Shown: piece after piece, positions 45,035-56,599 of the stretch
Layout: every line of letters begins with the position of its first letter
Position numbering within the stretch: the first letter of the stretch is position 1
Assembly: GCA_905116865.2 (NCBI GenBank)
Contig: CAJHNH020002507.1
Location: 41,400 to 105,399 of the forward strand
Direction of reading: 5' to 3'
Length of the DNA: 64,000 bases
From: Candidula unifasciata
Taxonomy: Eukaryota > Mollusca > Gastropoda > Stylommatophora > Geomitridae
Notes under the pieces: model-generated
Seen by the model: only the letters and a program-made list of their open reading frames with translations
The model's database searches: none
Told to the model about the DNA's origin: nothing
Translations under genes and position numbers: made by a program

Positions 45035-45915
45035 AATAATCAAGATCTCCATCCCTCTGGGTAATATGTTCGAGTATCTATAATGAAGATCTCAATTCCT
45101 CTGGGTAATGTGTTTTAGTTTCTTTAATCAAGATTTCTATCCCTCTGTGTAATGTGTTCTAGTTTCTACAGTCAAGATCTCCATCCCTCTGTGTAATGTG
45201 CTCTAGTTTCTACAGTCAAGATCTCCATCCCTCTGGGTAATGTGTTTTAGTTTCTATAATCAAGATCTCCATCCCTCTGTGTAATGTGTTCTAGTTTCTA
45301 TAATCAAAATCTCCATCCCTCTTGGTAATGTGTTCGACTTTCTATAATTAAGATCTCCATCCCTCTGGGTAATGTGTTCTAGTTTCTATAATCAAGATCT
45401 CCATCCCTCTGTGTAATGTGTTCTAGTTTCTATAATCAAAATCTCCATCCCTCTTGGTAATGTGTTCGACTTTCTATAATTAAGATCTCCATCCCTCTGG
45501 GCAATGTGTTCTAGTTTCTATAATCAAGATCTTCATCCCTCTGGGTAATGTGTTCGACTTTCTATAATTAAGATCTCCATCCCTCTGGGTAATGTGTTCT
45601 AGTTTCTATAATCAAGATTTCCATCCCTCTTGGTAATGTGTTCTAGTTTCTCTAATAAAGATTTCTATCCCTCTGTGTATGTGTTCTAGTTTCTATAATT
45701 AAGATTTCTATTCCTCTTGGTAATGTGTTCTAGTTTCTATAATCAAGATCTCAATCTCTCTGTGTAATGTGTTCTAGTTTCTATAATCAAGATCTCCATC
45801 CCTCTTGGTAATGTGTTCTACATTCTATAATTAAGATCTCCATTCCTCTTGGTAATGTGTTCTAGTTTCTATAATTAAGATCTCTATCCCTCTGTGTAAT
45901 GTGTTCGAGTTTCTT
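45035..45915. repeat. 44-bp minisatellite, about 20 copies
   Basis: Unit CTATAATCAAGATCTCCATC then CCTCTGGGTAATGTGTTCTA and GTTT. Variants alternate GGG, TGT and TTG in the CTCTnnnTAATG part; two higher-order pairs at 45290-45490 are nearly identical. Lies in the intron upstream of EGF module 5 (gene B sense). Confidence 0.97.
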
Positions 45916-45939
45916 TGACATTTGATCTGTCAATATATT

Positions 45940-46335
45940 CTGTTCATGTGGCTTTTGACACATGGGGCAATAATGTGTGATCTCTGTTGCTGCCGGTCCG
46001 CTAATTTTCTGCCTATCTAGCATTCCATGTCATTTTACCTTTTTTCCTTTCCTTTTCTGCCGTGTTTCGTCTGGTTTCCTTGGGTCTTTTATGTCTCTTT
46101 TTCTTCTTCTTTAGCATTCCGAACCCTTGAGGTTCATTGCTGCAGACATCACCCGCCTTTATTCATCTCTTTGGTTGGCCTTCTCTTTCCAGTTGGTGAC
46201 ACCAAGTGTTTGCAGGTGTACCTTGTCTTCTTGGTTTACCTCGTGGTCTACGACCATTCATCTCCCTGGTGTATACAGTTTTTACTTCTCTGTCATCTGT
46301 CAGTCTTTTAATATGCCCTAACCATGACTCTTCCA
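45940..46335 (-). mobile_element. LINE 3' fragment
   Basis: Minus strand: GHIKRLTDDREVKTVYTRGM, NGRRPRGKPRRQG, then NRDHT near the end; the usual GHxxR ... RGRPRxRW ending of a LINE C-terminus. Confidence 0.65.
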
Positions 46336-46339
46336 TGAC

Positions 46340-47055
46340 TCCCTTTTCTATCTGCTGTCCACTTGAGAGCTTTTCTCGCTAAAGATTCTCTGATAATGAA
46401 CTATCTCAAAACTATAAAATCCTAGGCCAAATCAGTGCCAGCCAGTCTGTGATGTAATATGTCATTACACCTCGTTAGATTCCCTCCCACGGTAGCGCAG
46501 ATGTGACGTTCCAGTGTCATTATATATATATATATATATAGCTCTTTATTATCAGAGCTTTGACAAGGGATGTGAATTATGTAGTCCATCTTTAGCAGAA
46601 ACGATACTTAGTAAACTGGTGGCTGAATGCAATATAATTTTTTTTAAACTTTTTGAGAACTGCTATATTTAGGTCCTCCTTCTGTCTTCCTGTTGACATT
46701 CCTTCTGTCTTTTCAGTCTTGATTTGCGTAGTGTTCGTGGTCTTCAATTACAGGAATTATCAAAAAACTATATTCTTTAAAACAAAAACAAAAATCATTA
46801 AAAACAGCAAAAATAGAAAGATATCTAAAGTAAATAGAAGTAAGGTCACAAGAGCAGTGGGGAACCCTCCGGGCTGAACCCCTTACAAATGATGTATGTG
46901 GGTGAGGGGTCTAAGCCCTTATTAGGCGCAATACGTTACTGTTATTAACATCTTTACTAGTATGTTTAAAAAAAAAAATTTTTACCAAGACTGTGCTTCC
47001 AGTGCTAAACTTGGGCATTATCAAATGCTAACAAACTACGTGAAATTACCACCTG
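46340..47055. other. Gene B intron, no recognised gene
   Basis: Short (TA)n at 46520-46540 and A-rich DNA at 46770-46850; a plus ORF of 74 codons at 46653 has no support. Confidence 0.45.
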
Positions 47056-47059
47056 TGAA

Positions 47060-47625
47060 ATAAGATGTCTGACTGATTGATATTTCACCCCACTAGGACA
47101 TCAAACCAAGCGATAAACACTCAGGGATACGTAATGTCACCATGCGGATGAGGATAACCCGTGGACATGTCCCAGAAACCATGTTCAACATATAGGTCAG
47201 GTTATATTTTAGCGGCCCCCGGCAAGAGCCAGGCTGGGACGTCAGAATAACAAAAATTTGCATCCCAAACTGGAACAGAGATATCAATAAAAGATGTCTG
47301 AGTAAAGTCGACAACTTGACCATCAGAGACAAAGTCAGGAATGACATTATCAGACAGACTAAAGAGACAACACTATGCAGCAAATTCATTGCGAAACAAG
47401 ATCAAATGGTTTGATCATCTAGTAAGAATGTAGCCAAAACAACTAACACTGCAGGCGTTACACATAAACTGTCTGCCCGAGGAGAAGAAGGATTGATGTT
47501 ATTAAAGAGCTTCCATATGGATATGGAATGACATTAGCAATTGTTGCCTAACTAGCAATGGATCGCAAACTCTTAACGACAAACGTGAAAACTGATGATG
47601 ATGACGATGAAATATAATATATTCT
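47060..47625 (+). mobile_element. LINE RT C-terminal fragment
   Basis: Plus frame IRDKVRNDIIRQTKETTLCS, KFIAKQDQMV, then LTLQ and MTLA-like pieces (family form TLCSKxxxKQIKWFGH), ending in GATGATGATGACGATG. Decayed. Confidence 0.65.
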
Positions 47626-48065
47626 ATAAAAACTCGGTTTGGACGAAAGTATAAACAAAAACCCAGACAGACAACTTCCAAACGTTACTAAGGGGAGGGG
47701 TGGGGGGGGGGGGCGTCTAGCCTTGTTACAGATTTGCAAAAGGTGGTGGTGGGTGAGTTTGGGCAGGATGCCGAGGGCTCAGCTAACACTGAAACTGTTC
47801 TTGTCTGGGTGGGAAAGGTTTCAGTATGCGCACATCCAAGCCTGGTCCGAACTTCAGGTGACGCCGTAATTGTCCTGGATCCCTAGTATAACCTTACGGT
47901 TGAACAGGGCTTACTAAAATGTGCACATGCTCTCACCCTTGAGGTGTTAATCCTGCAGGTGCAGTTCTGAAGGGGGCACAGTGCAATAAGTATGCCTAAG
48001 CTGCCACGTTTGGGACCCCTAACAGTAATATCATTAAAGTCTTATAGGCAAGCGACGTGACGTAC

Positions 48066-48221
48066 TCAAGTTGCAGAAAGGACCACGAAATCCACTGAGG
48101 CAGCCTCTGGAGCAAGTCCCGTTCAAAGAGTCGCAGGCTGGGATCGTCCCGTTGGTGGCGTTGGCACAATTTTTGCTGCACTGCAAACTACAAGATGGTC
48201 CGAACGTTCCGGGACCACAGC
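48066..48221 (-). CDS. Gene B, exon with EGF-like module 4
   Basis: 156-bp phase-1/phase-1 minus-strand exon, acceptor GTGTTTCTGCAG, donor A|GTACGT at 48066/48065. Module: CGPGTFGPSCSLQC, SKNC, a loop ANATNGTIPAC, DSLNGTC, SRGC, LSGFRGPFC, NL; eight cysteines and two NGT sequons. FG..CSL.CS parallels gene A module 3. Clean frame. Confidence 0.88.
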
Positions 48222-48499
48222 CTGCAGAAACACATACCATCCTTTTATCTTCGATGACGTTGTGTTAATTAATCACTAGCTTGTATGTAACATTTGCATA
48301 TATTTGGATTCCCTACAAAGGTGATATAATTATTTTAAATGAAATCTTCGGTCCGTCCAAATATTACACCCGGCATAATATATCTAACACCCATACAGAC
48401 ATAAAAAGCAATCTTGTTTTGCTAATTGCTGCGGAAATTGACATTTTAAGCTTTAAAATGAGTTAAATCAAGAGTATATAGTTTATCACGTATAAGTCA

Positions 48500-48945
48500 C
48501 TGATTCTTTTTTAATAACTGAGGAAAAATGGGAGCCTTTAAAGTGAAATGCTACAGAACATATGCTAAGAATATCGTGAACTAAGAAGAAGAAGAACAAC
48601 ACTGATATCCTACATGATCTGAATATCGAGGAGAATTTGCCCATAAACAGCATCCTGCCCTGACATTAAGATAATACTTTTAGGGATCATTTCTATAGTA
48701 TATCTTGCTGAGACGTCGATCTGACATCTAAGATATTTTGGCCATCTTAAACTTCAAGCTTGCCTGGAGAGATAAAGCTTGCAGAATACGATACAGAGGC
48801 AGACCTTAGCCAACATGGATACGAGAAATTAAAGATACACTGCATATGAAAGCACAAAGGGCTGGATAATTTTCTAGAGAAAGAGAGACATCCCGATGCC
48901 CCGTGACGAGAGAGACGTTCTGCAAATGACCGAGCCATTGATGTT
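48500..48945 (+). mobile_element. LINE RT C-terminal fragment
   Basis: Plus strand FKVKCYRTYAKNIVN, TDILHDLNIEENLPINSIL and a later CGAGAGAGACGTTCTGCAAA end; same family as 24940. Decayed. Confidence 0.65.
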
Positions 48946-49155
48946 GAACGAGGTTATTGCGCCTTGCTTTACCCAGAGAGCTTTTTTTTTTTCTTTTAGA
49001 GCGGCTGTTTGCTTGTAGAGAGGGCCGCACACAATACGACACTCTGTAGCCTTTATACCGAGTGAATGTGTTTCACAATTGTGTGATTCCAGTTTACAAA
49101 GTTTCAATTTCCACGGCAGGCGCTTTATTTCGGAACAAAGCCATTTCCGTTATTT

Positions 49156-49159
<4 letters not shown>

Positions 49160-49187
<28 letters not shown>

Positions 49188-49190
49188 CCC
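49160..49190. repeat. T-run then G-run
   Basis: T(13) followed by about 22 G. Confidence 0.95.
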
Positions 49191-49329
49191 CTGGCTTGAA
49201 ATTCAGCTGTACACACAAGTCGTGATTGTAACTCACAGATCATGTTGAGAAGGCTGGCGATAGGTATGCTCCGTGCAGAATGGCAAGCATCACTTCACAG
49301 GTCTCGGGTAGTTAGCGTCCTTCAGATAT

Positions 49330-49560
49330 TGTCTCCAGGTTATGCGGTGTTTTGGGAAATGAGCAGGCAGACAGATTGACCAGTATTGTACCATATGGTG
49401 GAGAGGTGATGTCTGACAAGCTATATGTTTTCATGGCAATTCAAGAACGAGCGAACAGTGCAGAAGCACAAATAGATAATTGCGGTCTGAAGAGAACGGA
49501 GCTGCGGGCAGTTAGCAGCACATCTGGTTGCGCTCAACACTTTCCTTTCCAGTAAATTAC
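49330..49560 (+). mobile_element. RNase H C-terminal fragment of an I-like LINE
   Basis: VLGNEQADRLTSIVPYGGEV followed by an ERANSAEAQIDNCGLKR tail; matches the end of LINE RNase H. Confidence 0.65.
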
Positions 49561-49611
49561 TTTTACTCATCTTAGGCTGGGTTGAACTATCAGCCGTGGT
49601 CAGTTCTAAAG

Positions 49612-49708
49612 CAAAAAAAATTCTTCCGCCCCCGATGGGGATTGGACCTTAGACTTTCAGGACGACAGCCGAGCGTCTAACCCACTACGATAGCGCGGTC
49701 TAACTTTG
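49612..49708 (-). mobile_element. tRNA-like SINE head
   Basis: Minus strand GCGCTATCGTAGTGGGTTAG (A box) and AAGGTCCAATCCCCATCG (B box) at tRNA-like spacing. It cannot fold as a complete tRNA with CCA-adjacent stem that I can see, so a SINE head is preferred. Confidence 0.5.
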
Positions 49709-49744
49709 GATTGCCTTATTATCAAGTCTGTTTATATCAGTGGT

Positions 49745-50045
49745 CTGTCCTCTTCCTCTTCGCGTTCACCAGCTGTAAACTCTTGCGAAATGTTCTAGTT
49801 GTTTATCCACTTCTGGACTGCAGTCCTGTTCCAGAACCTGAGTGTTGCGACTGCATTTGTTTTACAGAACTGCCACATTTGTAGGCAGACTGCTGGTACC
49901 TTGCCTCTCACGCAGATGCACTGCGACTTTAAAGGACGCTCACAATAAGTCGACTCTTACAACATGCTTTTGGGTAGGCAGTGGGTCTATTTTTTTCTTC
50001 TTTCTTTAACAGGGTCTCGGAACAAACACGGGGAAGTGGTCTCTC
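49745..50045 (-). mobile_element. Dispersed repeat family C
   Basis: Reverse complement of the unit at 19910-20205 (CTTCGCGTTCACCAGCTGTA, CTGGACTGCAGTCCTGTTCC, AAGTCGACTCTTACAACATG). About 300 bp, good copy. Confidence 0.7.
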
Positions 50046-50244
50046 AATTTAGAGGCGGGCGTGAGGAAGTTTTAAGAAAAAGAGGGGGGTGGGGCCAGCA
50101 CTTTTGAAACTGCGTGCACTTGTACTTATAATAATCCGGATTTGCAGCTTGACAGTGGTGAAAACAAAACAGCGATGCTAGCTTGTTTTGGAGAGTGATC
50201 TCTGTGTGGCCTTGCCCAAAAACAGACATCACCAAGCCAAATCT

Positions 50245-50465
50245 GTATTGAGTATAGTTGAGTTGAGTTGAGTTGATTGGAGTCAAGAATTTACGTCACA
50301 GTACTGGGGAGCATTCCCATGCGGGCTTCGTCCTCATCTTCAGCAGCTAGCGCAGAGTTCCAGTACTGATGGTACAGGTCACAATTTAGTTATATGTCCT
50401 TCTTGCCTTTCCTCTGAGTGAAGTGAGCCGACCAGACCTTCTGGTTACGCCGAATCTGTGTCAGC
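50245..50465 (-). mobile_element. I-like LINE 3' tail
   Basis: Reverse complement of the 21195 unit (GCATTCCCATGCGGGCTTCG, CTTGCCTTTCCTCTGAGTGA); begins with GTTGAGTTGAGTTGAGTT. Confidence 0.65.
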
Positions 50466-50469
50466 CATC

Positions 50470-50865
50470 ACATTGATTGTTGGACAACTGATGGCGATAG
50501 TTTCCCGTGGTATTTGACACTTGTGCTTGGTTGTTCTTCATTGTTCCTGTTAATCTGTCTTTTTTGTCGTGTTCTTTTTAATCACCTGTGTTATAGTGGT
50601 GGTGGTGGTGGGGGGGGGGGGGGGGGTGTTAAGGTCTTTACATATACTCGAGAAAAGTGGGTTGGGGCCGTTACCTAAAAAACAAAATTGGAAATCCCTG
50701 GTTTAGATGCTAGAGTATCGCACTGCGGCCCTGATAACGCTACTTCTAACTTTTAAAATGACCATTTCGATGATGATTTTGATACGATGATAATGATCAG
50801 ATGATGATGGCGGTGGTAGTGATACGACACGAACACACAGAGGACATGATCATGTTACAAAACGT
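50470..50865. other. Gene B intron, no recognised gene
   Basis: Contains GGT repeats and a G-run (50595-50627) and a weak (GAT)n at 50770-50810. Confidence 0.45.
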
Positions 50866-50878
50866 ATCAGGTGTGTAC

Positions 50879-51034
50879 TAGTATCGCAGTCGTCCCCAGA
50901 ATATCCACTGGCACATCCGTAGGCGCAGGACCCGTTGACGTTGTCACAGTAGACTTCTGGATTGTCCGCTGACCTGGCACAGCCGGGACTGCAGACCGCT
51001 TTACATCCCGGTCCGTAAGTGCCGGCGTTGCACA
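50879..51034 (-). CDS. Gene B, exon with EGF-like module 3
   Basis: 156-bp phase-1/phase-1 minus-strand exon, acceptor CGTTCTTCCAG, donor A|GTACAC at 50879/50878 (weak at +5). Module: CNAGTYGPGCKAVC, SPGC, a loop RSADNPEVYC, DNVNGSC, AYGC, ASGYSGDDC, DTS; eight cysteines and an NGS sequon. It resembles gene A module 2 (SPxC, YGCxSGY). A 40-bp minisatellite begins about 10 bp upstream of its acceptor. Confidence 0.87.
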
Positions 51035-51042
51035 CTGGAAGA

Positions 51043-52215
51043 ACGTATATTCAAGGTACCAGTATCGTTACATGCAGGTGTAAATTACATTCAAGGTACT
51101 TGTAAAGTTACATGCAGATAGAAAATATAGTCAAGGTACTGGTAACGTTACATACACACTGAAAATGCATCGCAATTACTTTTACGTTACATGTTCAGAG
51201 AAAGTACATTTAAGGTACTAATAACGCTACTTGAGCATAGAAGATACATTCAAAGTTACATGCATATAGGAAATACATTCAGGGTACTGGTAAAGTTACA
51301 TGCACAATGGAAATGCACTCAAGCTACTGAAAATGTTACCTGCACATTTGAAAAACAATCAAAGTACTGGTAAGGTTACATGCACATTAGAAATACATTC
51401 AGTGTTCTGGTAATTTTACATGAATATAAGGAATTCACCCAAGGTGCTGGTAACTTTAAATGCATATTGGTAATACACGCAATGTGTCTGTAACTGTACA
51501 CGCCTATAGGAAATACGTTGTAGGTATTTGTTAGTTTGCACGCACATAGGGAATACATTCATGGACCTAGTATCTTTATATACATTAGGGGAATGCATTA
51601 AATGTATTTGTAACTTTGCATGCACATAGGAAATACATTCAAGATCCGTGTTACTTAATATGCACACAGGGAATACATTCACGGTATTTATAACTTTACA
51701 TGCACATATGGAATGACAAAAAAATGGTTTGTAACTTTGAATGCAGACAGGTAATACATTCAATGTAAAGGGACATTGGGAATACATCCAAAGTGCTTTT
51801 AACTTTAGATACACATAGAGAATAAAATCAAGGTCATTGTAACTTTACATACACCTAGGAAATACATTCCAATGAGCTTGTAACTTTAGATGTACACATG
51901 GCATACATTAAAGGTGCTTGCAACTTTGCATGTACATAGGAAAACATTCAAGGTCCTTGTAACTTTACATGCACAAAGGAGAAGCATTAAAGGTACGCGA
52001 AACTTTTCATGAACATAGAATACATACAATGTACATGTACATTCAAATAAACACAGGGAACACATTCAATATGATTTTTACTTTATATGCACACAGGAAA
52101 TACATGTTATGTGATTGTAACTTTACATGCATGTAGAGAATATTTTCAAGGCACTGGTAACTTTACATACACATAGGATATACATTTAAAGTGATTGTAA
52201 CTTTACACGCAAATA
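51043..52215. repeat. 40-bp minisatellite, about 29 degenerate copies
   Basis: Unit about GGTACTGGTAACTTTACATG then CACATAGGAAATACATTCAA; divergence increases away from the exon. It starts within about 10 bp of the gene B EGF module 3 acceptor. Confidence 0.93.
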
Positions 52216-52349
52216 TTGTCATAAGAATCATAGACAAACTTCACATTTCATACCATCTGCATGTACCACGAACATGAAGGCGTCGCCTCGTTGGGCTGTT
52301 TGTATGCAGGCGAGTGCAACATGTGCAGCTGCACAGGGCGAGAAAATTA

Positions 52350-52385
52350 TGAGGTGCCCCCCCCCCCCCCCCCCAAAAAAAAATG
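52350..52385. repeat. C-run then A-run
   Basis: About 16 C followed by 9 A. Confidence 0.9.
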
Positions 52386-52539
52386 GGGGAAATATGGGTG
52401 GTAAAGATTAACTAGATGCTATGAGGAGGTATGGGACTCACAGCGATGGCGAGTGTGACCAGCAAGACTCGCCCGCGTTAAGAAAAGTTTTCCACAATTA
52501 CAGCACGGAATTTCAGGACGACTGTTGTCAGTCAACATT

Positions 52540-53405
52540 TGTGTTTAGGTTGTTTCTTCTAAGACGCTCAGCTCTCATCCTTTTTGCAGTCATTTCTTCC
52601 TTTATTCTCACTCCTTTCTGATGTGCCCCTCCACACAATACGGTCCATGGCATTTTGTACCCACGAGTCCACTTCAACACCTGTATTATTCATGTCCCGC
52701 TTGCACACATCTTTGTATCGTAGCAGAGGTCGACCTCGACATCTTCCACCCATCTTTAGTTCGCCATAAAGGATGTCCTTAGGGACTCTTCATCCTCCAT
52801 TCTCAAGGTGTGACCCAGCCACCTGTGCCTTCGTAGACTGCGCATTGAGAAGACTGTTGTAGTAGTACCTGCTCTTTCCCGTACGTCAATGTTTATTATC
52901 TTGACCTGCCACTCAATGCCAGGTATTCTTCTAAGGCATCGCATGTGAAAGCTATTAAGCCGTCTCTCCTAGTGCAAATAAGCTGACCATGTTTCACTGC
53001 CATAAAGCAGAGTGCTGAGAACACAAGCCTGATTGACAGTTTTAGTTTTAATCGCGTGCTTTCTGTTCTCCCAAACTCTTTTCTGTCATGCTCATTGTTG
53101 TTGCGGCCTTACCTATCCTGATATGAATTTCTTGATCCAGCGCTAGTTTGTTATTCACAGTGGAAAGCAAATATGTAAAATGGTCAACTGTCTTCAGCTC
53201 TTATCCATCAATGTAGACTGCAGGTCTATCATTAACACCTTGCACCACAACCTTTGTCTTCATGTTCCTAATTATTAGTCAAATATTTACAGCATGCATT
53301 AGAAAATGCAGACAGTAAACATTGCAGCTCCTCCTCCGAGTGGGTGGTTTTTGTTGCTTCATCTGCAAACAGCAGCTCTCTGATAAGTTTCTTTCTTATT
53401 TATAA
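52540..53405 (-). mobile_element. LINE RT palm and C-terminus
   Basis: Minus strand from about 53390: LLFADEATKTTHSEEELQCL (palm with FADE in place of YADD), then broken sequence, MRCLRRIPGIEWQVKIINID, RRHRWLGHTLRMEDE, GRCRGRPLLRYKDVCKRDMN. Different LINE family from the 24940 group. Inactive. Confidence 0.78.
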
Positions 53406-53464
53406 AAGTCAATGTCCGTTGTACACGCCTTTGGATGTATTGTGTATATAGAGCTAGATATTTT

Positions 53465-53520
53465 TTCATAGACAATCGGTACTTAGTGGGTGATGTGATC
53501 AGCACTATGCCGGCCGTCTT
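53465..53520 (-). mobile_element. SINE-A fragment
   Basis: Plus-strand AGACAATCGGTACTTAGTGG and GATCAGCACTATGCCGGCCG match the SINE-A body; cut by a (TA)n array. Confidence 0.6.
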
Positions 53521-53545
53521 TATATATATATACACATAGAGGGTG

Positions 53546-53583
<38 letters not shown>

Positions 53584-53618
53584 ATATATATATATATATA
53601 TATATCTATATATGAATA

Positions 53619-53664
<46 letters not shown>

Positions 53665-53665
53665 A
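53520..53665. repeat. (TA)n and (GT)n microsatellites
   Basis: Interrupted TA (53550-53607) then about 20 GT units (53620-53662). Confidence 0.95.
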
Positions 53666-54099
53666 TGCTGAAGTTCAGGTGAAAAAAAAGGGGCCATACA
53701 TTAAATGACTGCACATGAGCGTCATACGGTCATGCACGCCTGGATTCCATATGTCATATGATTGCAACAGTTTCATCTCATGTCATTGTCCTGAGCCCAG
53801 ACTGTCAAGTGACAAAGCCATTTATATATTTTTTAAATACCTCCCCCCTCCTCCTTAACATCTCCCTAAATCAGTGATTCTCTGCTCATTATTAGTCGCA
53901 AGAAACTCTCTTGTCTTTCCTACCACACAGGGTCGTCGAGAATAACTAACGAAATTGTGAACTAGTTTTATAAGAGAAGTATTTATTGGCTGTACAAGCG
54001 TGGCAGCTTAAAATGTTCAGAGACGTTTAAAGGTTAGTGTGACCGTATGTGACTCTGGGGGTAAAATGACGATAGGAAGATTATGAACATCTGACACTT

Positions 54100-54100
54100 T

Positions 54101-54152
<52 letters not shown>
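54100..54152. repeat. (GA)n microsatellite
   Basis: About 25 GA units. Confidence 0.97.
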
Positions 54153-54155
<3 letters not shown>

Positions 54156-54239
54156 CTGCAACAGCTATCACTGTTAACTCTGGTCACGATTCAGAAGACT
54201 TTGCTGAAGATTAAAAACCTCTGAAAATCACCAAAGCTC

Positions 54240-54490
54240 TTCTTCTCCGCGTCCACCGTTTGTTAATTTCGTCGGAAAGTTTTGGTTGTTCTTTCACCTC
54301 TCAGTCTTTTCCAGAATTTCTGCGTTTACTTCCGTTTTACAGATCTATTTTATTTACATGCAACTTGCCTGTCACAAAGATGCACTTCGACCTCAAAGAA
54401 AGCCCCTAATTAGTTGACTCTCTTGTTTCAGAGGCAGTGGGTCTATTCTTATTTGTTGTTTTAACAATAGGGCCCCAGAACCCGCGAAAT
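54240..54490 (-). mobile_element. Dispersed repeat family C
   Basis: Matches family C on the minus strand (CTTCTCCGCGTCCACCGTTT, TAGTTGACTCTCTTG, AGGGCCCCAGAA). Confidence 0.6.
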
Positions 54491-54639
54491 CACCATATCC
54501 TCAAAAGGCAACCATGTCGAAATAAACTGATTTAAGTTAAACACGCTGGCCTTTTCTGAACATCTTTAGATGTCACATGTCTTTATCAATGGTGTTGGAC
54601 ACATGTCTTAGCCCAACCGGTCTCTGGCTCTCCACGATC

Positions 54640-54745
54640 TGGTGGACCAGTGCCAGCACCCAGTGCCGATCGGTCTGTAAAAATATGGGACTCTCTTCTC
54701 ATATGCCCGATGCGCCTAAGGCTTGAAAAAACAGTTCTTTACTTT
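54640..54745 (+). mobile_element. SINE-A 3' fragment
   Basis: GTGCCGATCGGTCTGTAAAA and ATATGCCCGATGCGCCTAAG, the SINE-A tail. Confidence 0.65.
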
Positions 54746-54817
54746 TTGCTTTTCAAAACGTGAACATCACCGAATCTCGTCGGGGGCGATTTCTCGTAGT
54801 TAAACATGCATACAAAC

Positions 54818-54920
54818 CCAAACACACACACACGCACGCACGCATGCACACTCACACCACACACACACTCACACACACACACACACTCACACACACCTGC
54901 ACACACACCCACACACACCC
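54818..54920. repeat. Degenerate (CA)n array
   Basis: CACACA with CGCA and TCACA variants. Confidence 0.95.
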
Positions 54921-55149
54921 TGTCGCTCAGTGTCGCCTGCCGCGAAAGAGAGCAGCGCACTTTCGTGTCGGGCCTCGATCGAACGGAAGCCGTTTGTCTG
55001 CACGGCGTGTACAAATCGCCAAGGGGAAGCAATGGTGCAGAACTTCTAGAAGGTTGTGTGCATAACTCATTGAAACTGAAACAGACCCAGCAAGCCGACA
55101 CAGGATAACAGTTTCCTCCAAAAGAAACGGTGCCCGACTGTATGGTATT

Positions 55150-55388
55150 GGTTAGTTGCGTATCCTTTACAGGACGTTGCAGAAGCAACCCCAACAGCCC
55201 TGGTTGTTGTGTGGCTTTTCTAGGCAAATGTACGTCCAGTAGTTTGCCATTGCTTTCTGGAGGGTCGGTTTTCTTGATACCACTGTCGAAACCAACGCAA
55301 GGCGCATAGCCGGCAGCTGGGATCGAAGCCGGCATCCCGGCATTACGAAGCGTTCGCATCGACTTAGCCACAGAGCCGACACTGTAAG
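55150..55388 (-). mobile_element. SINE-B copy, full-length-like
   Basis: Minus strand: head GGCTCTGTGGCTAAGTCGAT, CATTACGAAGC complement, B-box-like GGCTTCGATCCC, body GTTGGTTTCGACAGTGGTAT, tail TCCTGTAAAGGATACGCAAC. Ends about 40 bp from the donor of gene B EGF module 2. Confidence 0.8.
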
Positions 55389-55429
55389 CTAAACTCTCAC
55401 ACACTCACTGATGATGCTGGTCTACTTAC

Positions 55430-55582
55430 ATGCCGTGCACATTGGAGGCTGGTAGCCCAGCACACAGCCACTCAGGCAGCTCCCGTTTACATTGTGACAT
55501 CGAATGTTCATCGTATCGTCCGTACTACAGAACTGGCTACAGTTGTGACTGCACCCAGTGCCGTATGCCCCAGCTTTGCAAG
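55430..55582 (-). CDS. Gene B, exon with EGF-like module 2
   Basis: 153-bp phase-1/phase-1 minus-strand exon, acceptor TTTCTCTACAG, donor T|GTAAGT at 55430/55429. Module: CKAGAYGTGCSHNC, SQFC, a loop TDDTMNIRC, HNVNGSC, LSGC, VLGYQPPMC, TA; eight cysteines, NGS sequon. The PP variant ending is shared only with gene A module 1. The exon is squeezed between a SINE-B (about 40 bp away) and a truncated SINE-A (about 20 bp away). Confidence 0.86.
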
Positions 55583-55599
55583 CTGTAGAGAAAGGATTA

Positions 55600-55850
55600 G
55601 TGCCACATCAGTAGAAGGTAGTGAGTTCGCTCCCTGGCGGAGCCGGACTTTTCTTAAAAATTACCTGGCTGGCCAGGTCCCAGCCTTGAGTAGGTACCGG
55701 GTGCAGTCTTGGGAAGTAGAGGCGGCCGGCGTGATGCTTACCACATCACCCATCCTGTTGGTCTATAAAATATAGGTCTAGCCCTATATGCCCTACACGC
55801 CTAAAGCGTGGAACAGGGTCCTTTAAGTTACTTACTTTACTTACACATCA
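55600..55850 (+). mobile_element. SINE-A copy (head truncated)
   Basis: GTGAGTTCGCTCCCTGGCGG through GTAGGTACCGGGTGCAGTCT, GGCGGCCGGCGTGATGCTTA to CCTAAAGCGTGGAACAGGGT. Confidence 0.78.
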
Positions 55851-55919
55851 GTAGGGTGAGCACAGCTGTATGTATCCATTAATACATCAACGTGTATTTT
55901 TGAAAATATTTGAGCGAAG

Positions 55920-56570
55920 AAGTTTAGGCGAGCCTACGCTGGGTTCTTTGTCACGGTCAAAGCTAGTGCTGTCTATGTGGGAGTTCTGTCTAGTTCTGTG
56001 TTGATAGTATATATTAAACTATTTATTTAAAAAAAAAAAAAAAAACATTAAAAATAATTATATTAAAAGAAAAATAAGAGACACACTACCATTTAAAATT
56101 ACACCATTTATAGTCACAGTCAGTCAATGTTAATGCTGTCTATGTTGGGCTTTGTCACACTTAGTCAATCCTATTCCTATAAATAAACAGAGGGGGAACC
56201 TTTGAGGCCATTAAATATTACGAATTATTCAAGTAATATAAAGTGTATTGATCGGCACTCATATGAAGAAGTGGAAAGATAGAAGAATACACTAGACAAC
56301 ATAAAAATCGAAAGCTATAGTTACCGTGCCGGGAATTGAACCTGTCACCTCCAGACGGCGTGTGCGCCTCGCCATGAATACAAGTGCACTAAGAACATGT
56401 TGTCTATGTTGGGTTTGGTCACACTCAGTCAAAGTTAGTGATGTCTATATTTGGGTTTGTCACAGTCAGTCAATGCTAGAGTTGTCTATGTTGAGTGTAG
56501 TCACTATCAGCCGATTTAAGTGTTGTCTATATTGGGTTTGACCACACAAAGTCAATGATAAGTGCTAGCG
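55920..56570. repeat. Degenerate approximately 50-60 bp tandem repeat
   Basis: GTCACAGTCAGTCAATG.TA..GTTGTCTATGTTGGGTTTG recurs six or seven times with interruptions (A-run at 56030, unique DNA at 56170-56390). Confidence 0.6.
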
Positions 56571-56599
56571 ATGTTCAGTTAAACACTGTACAGAAGATT

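Noticed and set aside
52584..52769. Plus-strand ORF
   Set aside because: Antisense of a LINE C-terminus (GRCRGRPLLRYKDVCKRDM on the minus strand).
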